A stretch of DNA of 29,914 nucleotides from a virus. Shown piece after piece: positions 21,291 to 28,874 of the stretch. Where the stretch lies: the IMG/VR virus record IMGVR_UViG_3300046500_000140, positions 1-29,914 of that record; one strand, 5' to 3'. Both the position numbers and the translations under genes were made by a program. The notes below the pieces were generated by a model. That model was not told the DNA's origin. It saw nothing but the letters and a program-made list of their open reading frames with translations, and did no database searches. How positions within the stretch are numbered: position 1 is the first letter of the stretch; each line of letters starts with the position of its first letter.

Positions 21291-21601
21291 AGAAGCTCCA
21301 CGGATCACTCCAGAAGCGCGAGCTGAAGTTCATCGTCGAATGCAACGTCTGCCTCGGTAAGGGCCAGCGGCTCGGGCTTTTCCACTATCTCGAGTGCGAT
21401 CACTGCTTGGGCTCTGGCTGGGTATGCGGCCACACCCTCCAGACTCTGCCGTTGAGCGACGTTGTACCGGTACTCAATGCGCGCTTGAAGGACGCGCTCA
21501 CCGAGATCGCTCGCGCCCGCCATGTTATTGGGGGTGCCCAGGAGCAATACGAACAGAACAACCGCCGCGGCGCCGGCGGATCGAACTTCACCGGCGATTG
21601 A
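21287..21601 (+). CDS. Small zinc-finger-like protein
   Basis: A 104-aa protein with two Cys pairs and a further Cys (CNVCLGKG at about 19-26, CDHCLGSGWVC at about 37-47). This DnaJ-type zinc-ribbon pattern probably binds one zinc ion. The C-terminal half is a charged helix ending in a Gly- and Asn-rich tail. Its ATG overlaps the previous stop (ATGA). Similar small proteins occur near late regulators in lambdoid phages, but I cannot assign a role. Confidence 0.65.
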   Translation: MKKLHGSLQKRELKFIVECNVCLGKGQRLGLFHYLECDHCLGSGWVCGHTLQTLPLSDVVPVLNARLKDALTEIARARHVIGGAQEQYEQNNRRGAGGSNFTGD

Positions 21602-21636
21602 TCGCTGGTCATTATTTTTGTTGGAGGAGAAATCAC

Positions 21637-22314
21637 ATGAAACTGATCGGAGCACGCCAAGCCTGGACCGACTCGCAGCATGAGTCGAACGCGTCAATTT
21701 CCGCGGTGGCCATTGATTCGGCTAAGTCAGCTACCGTAGCCAGAAGAGCGAAAGCTCGCCAACACGAAGTGGTCTTTGCCGCGATGGGTGAGGATAAGGA
21801 AGAGCGCATCAAGGTCGCTCGCCAGAAAATCAGCATCAGCGAAACCCGCCGTACACCGATCGGGCGATCTACTGCCCGTGCCGCGCACCTGACCATGATG
21901 GGCAAAATTCAGCGCGCCATTGGCACGTTACCTTTTCAGGTACAGCAGTTTGGGCACTTCCTTTACCACCCATGCATGACCATGCAGCACGTAATGAATG
22001 CCGTGCTGTTGATCACCGCCAAGGCGCAGTTGCCCGACCTAACCTCGGCGAAGCGCGTGAAGGCGCAATATCTGGTGACGTTGGCATTGCAGTCGTACAA
22101 AGCTGAGGTCACCGGGGCTGCGGAGTGGGGGCCCGCTCGGGTCGCTGCTGAAATGAATGCGTTCTTCGGCGTATCGATTGAGCCCAAGCACTGGAATCGT
22201 GATTGGCTGGACTTGTGGGAATCGCTGAAAGCAGTAATTAAAGAAGTGGATATTGAGGCACAGTCGCCTGTCTGGCAGTTGATTCACTCGGAAAAAGAAG
22301 AATCAGTAGCGTAA
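21637..22314 (+). CDS. Possible late-gene regulator (Q position), unassigned
   Basis: A 225-aa basic protein with an N-terminal segment of low complexity (TWTDSQHE-like start, then IDSAKSATVARRAKARQHEV) and a helical C-terminal half ending in WNRDWLDLWESLKAVIKEVD. GGAGGAGAAATCAC precedes the ATG at 21637; the longer track frame overlaps the upstream gene without support. Its place, last gene of the early rightward arm and directly before a candidate late promoter and terminator, is that of the lambda Q antiterminator. I see no diagnostic motif, so the Q role is position-based inference. Confidence 0.55.
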   Translation: MKLIGARQAWTDSQHESNASISAVAIDSAKSATVARRAKARQHEVVFAAMGEDKEERIKVARQKISISETRRTPIGRSTARAAHLTMMGKIQRAIGTLPFQVQQFGHFLYHPCMTMQHVMNAVLLITAKAQLPDLTSAKRVKAQYLVTLALQSYKAEVTGAAEWGPARVAAEMNAFFGVSIEPKHWNRDWLDLWESLKAVIKEVDIEAQSPVWQLIHSEKEESVA

Positions 22315-22318
22315 TCTG

Positions 22319-22347
22319 TTGACATGGTGGGGATTTGAAGTTAATTT
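22319..22347 (+). promoter_or_regulatory. Candidate late promoter
   Basis: A perfect TTGACA (22319-22324) lies 17 bp upstream of TAATTT (22342-22347), directly after the possible Q gene and 40 bases before a hairpin terminator. This is the arrangement of lambda pR' and tR', where Q makes polymerase ignore the terminator. The -10 is weak. Confidence 0.45.
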
Positions 22348-22386
22348 TCCCATAGTGCGCAACGTACCTCCAACGCACACCACTTC

Positions 22387-22414
22387 TAGAACCCGGCCAT
22401 TGAGCCGGGTTCTA
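22387..22414. terminator. Hairpin terminator downstream of the late promoter
   Basis: TAGAACCCGG (22387-22396) and CCGGGTTCTA (22405-22414) form a 10-bp perfect stem with an 8-base loop. There is no long T tract. It may be the Q-controlled late terminator, and it also marks the left edge of the FxLYD cargo gene. Confidence 0.6.
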
Positions 22415-22501
22415 TCATTATGGGGCGCGACAAAAGACATTTTTATATCGCCACTGTATTGACATCACGGCGGGCCTTGGTTGAGAGTAAGGAAAATCAA
22501 A

Positions 22502-22837
22502 TTGGATCCACTCATGATCAAGGCTATCGGACTCGCTCTAACTCTTTTTGCTACCTCCGCACTCGCGGCCGACATGACCGACAAGGTCATGCTTTCTGAA
22601 GTACACGTGTCAAATAAGGCATTTTTCCCGGCCGTCGAGGGAGTTGCTAAGAACAATACTGGAGTGACCCTGGAGAATTTGTTTATAACGTTCAAGCTCT
22701 ACAATGATGCGGGGGAAGTGGTTGGTAGCGCCCTAGCTCGAGGTAAAGACGTTGAGCCTGGCGAGTCATGGCGGTTCTCCACGCCCACTACGATTAAGTT
22801 CACTAAGGCAAAGCTTTCAAAGATTGAGATTTACTGA
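22502..22837 (+). CDS. Secreted FxLYD-domain protein
   Basis: A 111-aa protein with a clear signal peptide (MIKAIGLALTLFATSALA, cleavage before ADMTDK). The mature part fits the FxLYD beta-sandwich family, with VEGVAKNNTGVTLENLFI, then FKLYNDAGEVVGSALARG and VEPGESWRFSTP. It would act in the periplasm or at the surface. The TTG at 22502 has AAGGA eight bases upstream; the ATG at 22514 is the alternative and gives the cleaner signal peptide. The gene is flanked by terminators on both sides, the layout of a moron that changes the host. Confidence 0.7.
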   Translation: MDPLMIKAIGLALTLFATSALAADMTDKVMLSEVHVSNKAFFPAVEGVAKNNTGVTLENLFITFKLYNDAGEVVGSALARGKDVEPGESWRFSTPTTIKFTKAKLSKIEIY

Positions 22838-22841
22838 TTGG

Positions 22842-22873
22842 AAAGCCCAACCATCGTGTTGGGCTTTTTTTTT
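22842..22873 (+). terminator. Strong intrinsic terminator after the FxLYD gene
   Basis: AAAGCCCAA (22842-22850) pairs with TTGGGCTTT (22859-22867) around an 8-base loop and is followed by a run of nine T. This is one of the strongest terminators in the window. Confidence 0.85.
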
Positions 22874-22953
22874 GGACTCGTTAAATCTGCGCGCTCTGGC
22901 GAAGATGTTGGCCTTTGGCTACTATCCTAGAAATTGAGTGTTTCTATGCAGGG

Positions 22954-23361
22954 ATGATGAGCGCGATGAGTGATCAAGATGGCTGGCACAGAGATTCAAA
23001 AGGGAATGAGCATTTTTACTCTCATGATGCCGAATGGGCTGATAGAGACATGCGCCAAAAGCAAGCAGCGCGCACCTCATCCTCTAACAGTGGCTCTAAT
23101 GACGCTGCGAACCGCTTTCAGTTCATCATCTCAATTGCGGGCGCAGCTTGCCTCCTTGCAGCTCACAAACTCTGGGTTGTTGTGGAAAAATCAATGAAGG
23201 TGTCTGGGTATTCGCCCGTTGTGTCAGATCGAGTTGGATTGGCTGCGGCCATATGTCTGATTGCTCTAGGCGGCGTATTGGTGTGGAAGGCTCCAGGTTA
23301 TCTCGGTAAATCTGTTGTCTGTATCTTGTACGCCCTCATCACGGGCTACCTCATTCTTTAA
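22954..23361 (+). CDS. Small protein with two membrane segments, unknown function
   Basis: A 135-aa protein. The N-terminal 45 residues are polar and start near MSDQDGWHRDSKGNEHFYSH, followed by a Ser/Asn linker and three hydrophobic stretches: FIISIAGAACLLAAHKLWVV, AAAICLIALGGVLVWKA and SVVCILYALITGYLIL. CAGGG sits just upstream of ATG 22954; ATG 22966 is the other option. It has terminators on both sides, so it is probably an independent cargo gene. No family was recognised. Confidence 0.6.
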   Translation: MMSAMSDQDGWHRDSKGNEHFYSHDAEWADRDMRQKQAARTSSSNSGSNDAANRFQFIISIAGAACLLAAHKLWVVVEKSMKVSGYSPVVSDRVGLAAAICLIALGGVLVWKAPGYLGKSVVCILYALITGYLIL

Positions 23362-23383
23362 CGCGTTATCCCCTCAACACAGA

Positions 23384-23408
23384 GCCTCGGCATCCGCCGG
23401 GGCTTTTT
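23384..23408 (+). terminator. Intrinsic terminator
   Basis: GCCTCGG (23384-23390) pairs with CCGGGGC (23397-23403), with one T:G pair, around CATCCG and is followed by five T. It closes the second cargo gene before the holin gene. Confidence 0.75.
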
Positions 23409-23496
23409 CGTTTTCGGCTCCACCACACCCATCGCTCTGAGCTGGGAGTGCTGTTGGGGCCGAACCTATTTCGCTCCCCGCAAGGGAGGATGCCGG

Positions 23497-23829
23497 ATGT
23501 CACATATGCCAGAGAAGAACCCAGAGACCTGGCTCATTGTCATGGCCTGGCTGAGCCAGCATGCCCCGATGTTCTATGCCGCGGCGCTGTCGTGCTGGAT
23601 TGCCTTCCTCCGTGTCATCTACGGCGGCGGTGGGCGACGACAGGCCCTGCTGGAATCCTGCCTGTGTGGTGCGATCACAGCCGGAGCATTCCCGCTGCTT
23701 GAATACTTCAGCCTCCCATCGAGCCTTGCAGCTGCCGTTGGCGCCTGCATCGGCACCCTCGGCGTGAAGAAAGTTGCAGCCTTGGCTGACCGATTCACCG
23801 ACTTCAAATTGCCCAAGCGGCAGGAGTGA
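23497..23829 (+). CDS. Holin, lambda-type 3 family
   Basis: A 110-aa inner-membrane protein with three hydrophobic segments (WLIVMAWLSQHAPMFYAAAL, then CWIAFLRVIYGGGG, then LLESCLCGAITAGAFPLLEY and a weak fourth, SLAAAVGACIGTLGV). The last 30 residues are charged. This fits phage holins of the lambda S-like 3_1 family, which form lesions that free the endolysin. GGGAGGATGCCGG precedes the ATG. No endolysin gene follows, so that gene must lie elsewhere. Confidence 0.8.
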   Translation: MSHMPEKNPETWLIVMAWLSQHAPMFYAAALSCWIAFLRVIYGGGGRRQALLESCLCGAITAGAFPLLEYFSLPSSLAAAVGACIGTLGVKKVAALADRFTDFKLPKRQE

Positions 23830-23832
23830 CCC

Positions 23833-24027
23833 ATGCAACTGATTGACAACTGGAAACAAGCGCTGAGCATGACCAGTGTTCAGGCGGGCGGCGCTATCGC
23901 AATGCTGGGCGTGGCTGAGCAGCTGATGCCGCAACTACAAGCTGTGCTGCCTCCACTGGCCTACGGCGTGCTTGGCCTCTTAGTGATGATCGCCCGGGTT
24001 GTGCTTCAGCCGAAGCTGAGCAAGTAG
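23833..24027 (+). CDS. Small holin-associated membrane protein
   Basis: A 64-aa protein with two hydrophobic segments (GGAIAMLGVAEQLMPQLQAV and VLGLLVMIARVVLQP), starting 3 bases after the holin stop. It resembles the small DUF7940-type proteins that accompany holins in Pseudomonas phages. A role in lysis timing is inferred from context. Confidence 0.65.
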   Translation: MQLIDNWKQALSMTSVQAGGAIAMLGVAEQLMPQLQAVLPPLAYGVLGLLVMIARVVLQPKLSK

Positions 24028-24134
24028 CAGGCCCCATTTACAGATGCGTCAATTCGTGGCGCGAATAATCACGGAGATCCGTCATGACTCTGGCTACCAG
24101 TATTCGTTCGACAGCACCAATCAAGGACAACCGT

Positions 24135-24371
24135 ATGAACCCAGAACAGTTCGCATATTGGCTCAACGGCTTCGCAGAGCTAAACGGCGGTGAGCGCCCG
24201 ACACCTGAGCAGTGGAAGTCCATCACCGAGCATCTGCAAACGGTATTCGTGAAGGTCACGCCGCAATTTGGCAGTCAGGTGGCTTTGGGGCGTGCGTCAG
24301 ATAACGCCATTACGGAGCTGACCAACCGTGTGTCGGGCCAGGGGCAGCCCATTACCTCGATGGTCTGCTGA
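24135..24371 (+). CDS. Small hypothetical phage protein
   Basis: A 78-aa soluble protein, MNPEQFAYWLNGFAELNGGE followed by RPTPEQWKSITEHLQTVFVK, a pattern I know from phage genes of Pseudomonas and relatives upstream of the terminase genes. AAGGA lies seven bases before ATG 24135. An upstream ATG at 24084 also has a good GGAG site and would add 17 residues, so the start is open. Function unknown. Confidence 0.65.
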   Translation: MNPEQFAYWLNGFAELNGGERPTPEQWKSITEHLQTVFVKVTPQFGSQVALGRASDNAITELTNRVSGQGQPITSMVC

Positions 24372-24472
24372 ATAGGCCCCAGTTACCAATCTGGCGTTAG
24401 GCTGACCCCAGAAGAGTCGGCTGAGGTAAGACGAGAAAGTGAGCAAATCGTGTCGCCAAAGGTCAGTCATGT

Positions 24473-24796
24473 ATGCCTCGACTTAAAACTTTACCGCCTC
24501 GAATGAAGCAATCCGAAGGTAGACCATTCGCTGTCCCCATTGCAGATGGAGGTGCCGAAGGCTGGGGTTCGGGCCGCGGTGGTCGACCTTGGCGACGTAA
24601 GCGTGCCGCGATCCTGGTACGTGACGAGTACACCTGCCAAGCCTGCGGCATCATCACGCTGCACCTCGAAGTCGATCACATCGTGAACCGCGCTCGGGGT
24701 GGGTCGGACGATGAAGAGAACCTTCAGGCGCTCTGCATCCCGTGCCACAAGTTGAAGACCGCCGCCGAGTCGGCCGAGGGCTCGGGGCGAACGTGA
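24473..24796 (+). CDS. HNH endonuclease
   Basis: A 107-aa HNH nuclease. It has CQACG, HLEVDHIV (catalytic His) and ENLQALCIPCHKLKT, giving two CxxC zinc pairs and the His-Asn-His core. In HK97-like phages an HNH protein next to the terminase works with it in cos cleavage. It lies about 160 bases upstream of the small terminase gene, in the same direction, fitting that role. The first 30 residues are Gly- and Arg-rich and likely disordered. Confidence 0.9.
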   Translation: MPRLKTLPPRMKQSEGRPFAVPIADGGAEGWGSGRGGRPWRRKRAAILVRDEYTCQACGIITLHLEVDHIVNRARGGSDDEENLQALCIPCHKLKTAAESAEGSGRT

Positions 24797-24897
24797 TGTC
24801 CGACGATCTCGTCGAACCAATGCGAATCGGTATCGATTGGGCGCTGTGGCACGTCAGTACCCCGGGGCGGGTCGAAACTGTGGAAGGTTTCGCATAG
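24796..24897 (+). CDS. Possible tiny ORF after the HNH gene
   Basis: A 33-codon frame (start MSDDLVEPMRIGIDW) whose ATG overlaps the HNH stop by one base (TGATG). There is no strong ribosome site apart from coupling. The encoded peptide has no recognisable family and it may simply be an open frame next to the cos region. Confidence 0.25.
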   Translation: MSDDLVEPMRIGIDWALWHVSTPGRVETVEGFA

Positions 24898-24954
24898 GAC
24901 ACCGCCCCCGACCGCACGGACAGATTTTTTCCCCTCCATAGGTTTTTGTTAAAG
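24898..24954. other. Candidate cos region
   Basis: A short non-coding stretch between HNH and small terminase with a C-rich tract (CACCGCCCCCGACCGCACGG) and a TTTTTTCCCCTCC tract. In HNH-bearing 3'-cos phages the cohesive end lies in this place and has a similar composition. The exact cut cannot be read from sequence alone. Confidence 0.35.
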
Positions 24955-25515
24955 ATGGCACTCACCTCAAAAAAGCGCGCATTCATCGTCGCAGTGAGAG
25001 AAGGTGCGTCCAATAAAGATGCGGCCATTGCCGCTGGCTGTTCGCCGAAAACCGCGTCAGCCGCTGGCTCCAGGCTTGCAAAGGACGTTGACGTTATTCT
25101 CGAGCTGCACAAACTCAACGCACTTTTCCCGATCGATGGGAATGTTAAAGCCGATGTTAAAGCGGTTGTTAAAGCGCCCCGGGCAAAGACCTCACCTCGC
25201 GAACCTAAGCACGCCGGAGAGTACATCCCGAAAGCGCTACGACAGCCTCAGGTGCCCGTCGAACAGCATGATCCCGAAGAGGGTTTCGGTCGGGTGTACA
25301 CCGATCCGAAAGACTATTTGCTCGATGACATGAATGATCCCTTGCTGGATCGGAAAGACCGGCGTGACGCCGCTAAAGCGCTCATGCCTTTCCTGCATGC
25401 CCGTAAAGGCGAGGGCGGGAAAAAGGAAGAGCGCCAGGACGCCGCCAAAAAAGCAGGGGCTGGAAAATTTGGCGCAGCGCCTCCGCCGCCATCACATTTG
25501 AGATCGGTAAAATAA
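24955..25515 (+). CDS. Terminase small subunit
   Basis: A 186-aa protein. The N-terminal part (SKKRAFIVAVREGASNKDAA, then IAAGCSPKTASAAGSRLAKD) is a helix-turn-helix that recognises the packaging site. The middle has Lys-rich repeats, and the C-terminal part carries DPKDYLLDDMNDPLLDRKDR and DAAKALMPFLHARKG. It binds cos and recruits the large subunit. It is directly followed by a small gene that repeats its C-terminal motif. Confidence 0.8.
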   Translation: MALTSKKRAFIVAVREGASNKDAAIAAGCSPKTASAAGSRLAKDVDVILELHKLNALFPIDGNVKADVKAVVKAPRAKTSPREPKHAGEYIPKALRQPQVPVEQHDPEEGFGRVYTDPKDYLLDDMNDPLLDRKDRRDAAKALMPFLHARKGEGGKKEERQDAAKKAGAGKFGAAPPPPSHLRSVK

Positions 25516-25710
25516 ATGAGCGATCGAGACGCTGAGCATTTTTCTTTGGCTGGGCCGTTCAAGGATCCAAAGGATTTCCTGTTGGCCGTCATGAACAGTC
25601 AGGCAGCGCCCACGGACATTCGGATCGAAGCTGCGCAGGCTTTGATGCCCTACTTTCATGTGAGCAAGGAGAAGAGCAGGGCGTTTAGGCGCCACCCCAA
25701 TCCATCATAA
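25516..25710 (+). CDS. Small protein homologous to the terminase small subunit C-terminus
   Basis: A 64-aa protein directly after the terminase small subunit stop. Residues about 17-50 (DPKDFLLAVMNSQAAPTDIR, then IEAAQALMPYFHVSK) align with the C-terminal segment of the small subunit at about 15 of 35 positions, including DPKD, LL, MN, A-x-ALMP and H. This suggests tandem duplication of that domain. It may help bind the large subunit or portal. The stop is 3 bases before the large subunit start. Confidence 0.7.
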   Translation: MSDRDAEHFSLAGPFKDPKDFLLAVMNSQAAPTDIRIEAAQALMPYFHVSKEKSRAFRRHPNPS

Positions 25711-25713
25711 GCG

Positions 25714-27411
25714 GTGAACAAGTTGAGCGAACCAGTCTGGGACACCTCATGCCGGGACTGGGAGACGCGCATCGTAAACCGTCAATCGCTGGTGCCGTTT
25801 CCGCCACTGTTTCCGGACGAGGCTGAAGCCTGCCTTCAGGTGCTGAATGATCTGCGGATTGTCGACGCACCTGGTAGCCCCCTAATTGGGGAGTCCTGTG
25901 CACCTTGGATCAGTGACCTGGCTGGCGCCATTTTCGGCGCCTACAACTCCAATACTGGCGAGCGGCTGATTCAGGAGTTCTTTCTCCTCATCAGTAAAAA
26001 GAACGCAAAGAGCACCATCGCTGCCGCAATCATGCTCACGGTGTTGATCCGGAACTGGCGCCAGTCAGCCGAGTTCATCATCCTGGCGCCGACGATCGAG
26101 GTGGCGAACAACGCCTACGCGCCGGCCCGCGACATGGTCAAACACGATGAAGAGCTTTCGGCACTGCTGCATGTGCAGGATCACGTTCGGACGATCACCC
26201 ATCGTGAGTCCGGGGCGACATTGAAGGTGGTGGCCGCCGATCAAAACACTGTCGGCGGGAAGAAGGCCGCCGTCGTCCTGGTCGATGAGCTTCACCTGTT
26301 TGGCAAGAACCCACATGCGGCCAACATGCTGCGCGAAGCCACCGGTGGACTTGCGTCTCGGCCCGAAGGGTTCGTGATCTATCTCACGACGCAGTCTGAC
26401 CAGCCCCCGGCGGGAGTGTTTCGCGAAAAGCTCCAGTACGCCCGGGGGGTGCGTGACGGCACGATTGTCGATCCGAACTTCCTGCCGGTGATCTACGAGT
26501 TTCCGAAAAAGATCCTTCAGGCTGATGATCATCGCAAACCCGAGAATTTCTACATCACCAACCCGAACATGGGGTACTCGGTCAGCGAGAAATTCCTCAT
26601 CCGGGAAATGAAAAAGGCGGAGGAGGCCGGTGAGGCTGAGGTGTTGGGCTTTATGTCCAAGCACCTTAACGTCGAGATAGGCCTCGCGTTGCGCTCAGAC
26701 CGGTGGGCAGGCGCTGACTATTGGGTCGGCGCAGCAGAAAAGAAGCTCACCCTTGATGATGTGATTGCCCGATGCGACGTGATCGACATCGGGATCGATG
26801 GCGGTGGTCTCGACGACTTGCTGGGTTTCGCCGCGGTGGGCCGGGACAAACGAACCCGGAACTGGTTGGTTTGGACGCACGCCTGGGCGCATCCCTCTGT
26901 GCTCGAGCGAAGAAAGGCAGAGGCCCCTCGGTTTCACGATTTTGAGAAAGACGGCGACCTGACCCTGTCAAAGCGAATCGGCGATGACGTGCTTGAAGTG
27001 GCTGACCTGGTTGAACAGGTAGAAGAGTCGGGCCTGCTGGACAAGGTCGGCGTCGACCCGGTTGGGATTGGCGCGATTTATGACGCGATGATTGAGCGTG
27101 AGATACCACCGGAAAAAATCGTTGCCATCAGCCAGGGCTGGAAGCTCGGCGGGGCGATCAAGACGGCGGAACGCAAGCTCGCCGAAGGCGGCATGAAGCA
27201 CGGCGGGCAGCCGATGATGGCGTGGTGCGTGGGAAACGCGAAGGTGGAGCCGCGCGCGAACTCCATCCTGATAACCAAGCAAGCCAGTGGCTCGGCCAAG
27301 ATCGATCCCTTGATGGCTCTATTCAACGCGGTGACCTTGATTTCTCTAAACCCCGAAGGCCGGGGCAACGATGACTTCATGGCCGCCATTAGGAACCCAA
27401 TCATCGTATGA
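25714..27411 (+). CDS. terL: Terminase large subunit, HK97 type
   Basis: The packaging motor, 565 aa. The N-terminal ATPase has a Walker A variant LISKKNAKST (about 92-101) and Walker B VVLVDELH (about 187-194). The C-terminal RNase H-like nuclease starts at DIGIDGGGLDDL (about 358-369) and ends with DDFMAAIRN. All domains appear complete. The GTG at 25714 is the first in-frame start but has no strong ribosome site, so it may depend on coupling to the preceding gene. The stop overlaps the next ATG. Confidence 0.93.
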   Translation: MNKLSEPVWDTSCRDWETRIVNRQSLVPFPPLFPDEAEACLQVLNDLRIVDAPGSPLIGESCAPWISDLAGAIFGAYNSNTGERLIQEFFLLISKKNAKSTIAAAIMLTVLIRNWRQSAEFIILAPTIEVANNAYAPARDMVKHDEELSALLHVQDHVRTITHRESGATLKVVAADQNTVGGKKAAVVLVDELHLFGKNPHAANMLREATGGLASRPEGFVIYLTTQSDQPPAGVFREKLQYARGVRDGTIVDPNFLPVIYEFPKKILQADDHRKPENFYITNPNMGYSVSEKFLIREMKKAEEAGEAEVLGFMSKHLNVEIGLALRSDRWAGADYWVGAAEKKLTLDDVIARCDVIDIGIDGGGLDDLLGFAAVGRDKRTRNWLVWTHAWAHPSVLERRKAEAPRFHDFEKDGDLTLSKRIGDDVLEVADLVEQVEESGLLDKVGVDPVGIGAIYDAMIEREIPPEKIVAISQGWKLGGAIKTAERKLAEGGMKHGGQPMMAWCVGNAKVEPRANSILITKQASGSAKIDPLMALFNAVTLISLNPEGRGNDDFMAAIRNPIIV

Positions 27412-27569
27412 ACCCATTGCACGTATTCATTCTGCTCGCGCTGTGCGGGTTCGGTTCGGCCGTTGCAGGCGTTTACGTTCTGCAAGGCTTGGGCTGGGCG
27501 CTAATCGCCGGAGGCGTTGCGTTACTTCTGCTCGCTGGATTTGTGCGCAAGGGGCTGATCAGTGACTAA
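27408..27569 (+). CDS. Small two-helix membrane protein
   Basis: A 53-aa protein with two hydrophobic helices (LHVFILLALCGFGSAVAGVY and LGWALIAGGVALLLLAGFV). Its ATG overlaps the large terminase stop (ATGA), and the portal GTG overlaps its C-terminal codons, so it is embedded in the head operon. Small membrane proteins in this place are common in related phages; a function is not known to me. Confidence 0.7.
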   Translation: MNPLHVFILLALCGFGSAVAGVYVLQGLGWALIAGGVALLLLAGFVRKGLISD

Positions 27570-28872
27570 ATCATTATCGGCCGTGCTGGGCCGCGCGGCC
27601 CGCAAGCCGAGCGCATCGCTGGGACACACCTTGAACGAATGGATCGGTCGGCAGATCGGCTTGAGCGACGGCGGCTTCTGGGGGCAGTTCCTTGGAGGCG
27701 AATCCAGCTCGGGTAAGAACGTTACGGTCGACAACGCTATGCAGCTCTCGGCGGTTTGGTCTTGCGTCAGGATCATCTCGACGTCGGTGGCGGGCCTGCC
27801 GATGGGTGTGTATCGACGCGAAGCTGACGGCGGACGCAAGGATGCCCGGGACTTTGGCCTCTATGACATCGTGCACACAAGCCCCAACGAGGACATGACG
27901 GCGTTTCAATTCTGGCAGGCGATGGTTGCCGCCATGCTTCTACGCGGGAATGCATTTGCGGAAATATTGCGCATAGGTAATCGAGTTGTCGCCTTAGATT
28001 TCCTGCTACCGAGCCGTGTCGATTTGGAATCGGATGCGGATGGCAGGATCACCTATTGGTACCGCCCGAAAAAAGGTGCCCGGCGCCAGATCCAGCGTTC
28101 GGACATGTTGCATATCCCGGCGTTTAGCCTAGACGGGCGTGTTGGCCTTTCGGCCATCCGCTATGGCGCGGACGTATTCGGCGCTGCGATGTCGGCGGAC
28201 GACGCTGCCAATGGCACCTTTAAGAATGGCTTGTTGCCTGCCGTGGCCTTCAAGGTCGACCGGGTCCTGAAGCCCGAGCAACGCGAAGAGTTTCGCGATT
28301 ATGTAAAGCAGGTGTCGGGGGCTTTGAATGCTGGGCGATCGCCAGTGCTTGAGCAGGGCATTACTCCAGAATCCATCGGGATTAATCCCGTGGATGCTCA
28401 GCTGCTCGAGTCCAGGGGTTACAGCGTTGAAGAGGTGTGCCGCTGGTTCGGCGTTCCGCCATGGATGGTGGGAAAAACGGATGCGGGTAGTAATTGGGGT
28501 ACCGGGCTCGAGCAGCAGATGATTGCCTTCCTGACCTTTAGCATCAGTTCGATTACCAACCAGATTCAGCAGTGCGTTAACAAGCGATTGTTGACTCCGG
28601 CGGATCGCGTTTCGTACTACGCCGAATTTTCGCTTGAGGCATTCCTGAAAGCCGATACCGCCGGGCGTTCAGCCTGGTATAGCCAGATGACCCAGAACGG
28701 CATCATGACTCGTGACGAGTGCAGGGTAAAAGAGAACCTCCCCCGACACGGCGGCAATGCAGGCGTGCTAACAGTTCAAACAAACTTGACCCCCATCGAC
28801 AAGCTGGGCGAGTCCACCGATGGCCAGGCCGCACAAACAGCCTTGAAAAGCTGGCTCGGCCATAAGGAGTAA
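27562..28872 (+). CDS. Portal protein, HK97 family
   Basis: The head-tail portal ring subunit, 436 aa. It shows the family pattern: VDNAMQLSAVWSCVRIISTS (about 54-73), then a MYRR-like PMGVYRRE, FWQAMVAAMLLRGNAFAEIL, DMLHIPAFSLDG and the WFGVPPWMVGKTD loop (about 295-307). GTG 27562 overlaps the preceding gene by eight bases. The three-base gap to the protease gene shows an operon. Confidence 0.93.
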   Translation: MTKSLSAVLGRAARKPSASLGHTLNEWIGRQIGLSDGGFWGQFLGGESSSGKNVTVDNAMQLSAVWSCVRIISTSVAGLPMGVYRREADGGRKDARDFGLYDIVHTSPNEDMTAFQFWQAMVAAMLLRGNAFAEILRIGNRVVALDFLLPSRVDLESDADGRITYWYRPKKGARRQIQRSDMLHIPAFSLDGRVGLSAIRYGADVFGAAMSADDAANGTFKNGLLPAVAFKVDRVLKPEQREEFRDYVKQVSGALNAGRSPVLEQGITPESIGINPVDAQLLESRGYSVEEVCRWFGVPPWMVGKTDAGSNWGTGLEQQMIAFLTFSISSITNQIQQCVNKRLLTPADRVSYYAEFSLEAFLKADTAGRSAWYSQMTQNGIMTRDECRVKENLPRHGGNAGVLTVQTNLTPIDKLGESTDGQAAQTALKSWLGHKE

Positions 28873-28874
28873 CC

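Noticed and set aside
22459-22464. A perfect TTGACA upstream of the FxLYD gene as its own promoter.
   Set aside because: No acceptable -10 box lies 16-18 bp downstream.
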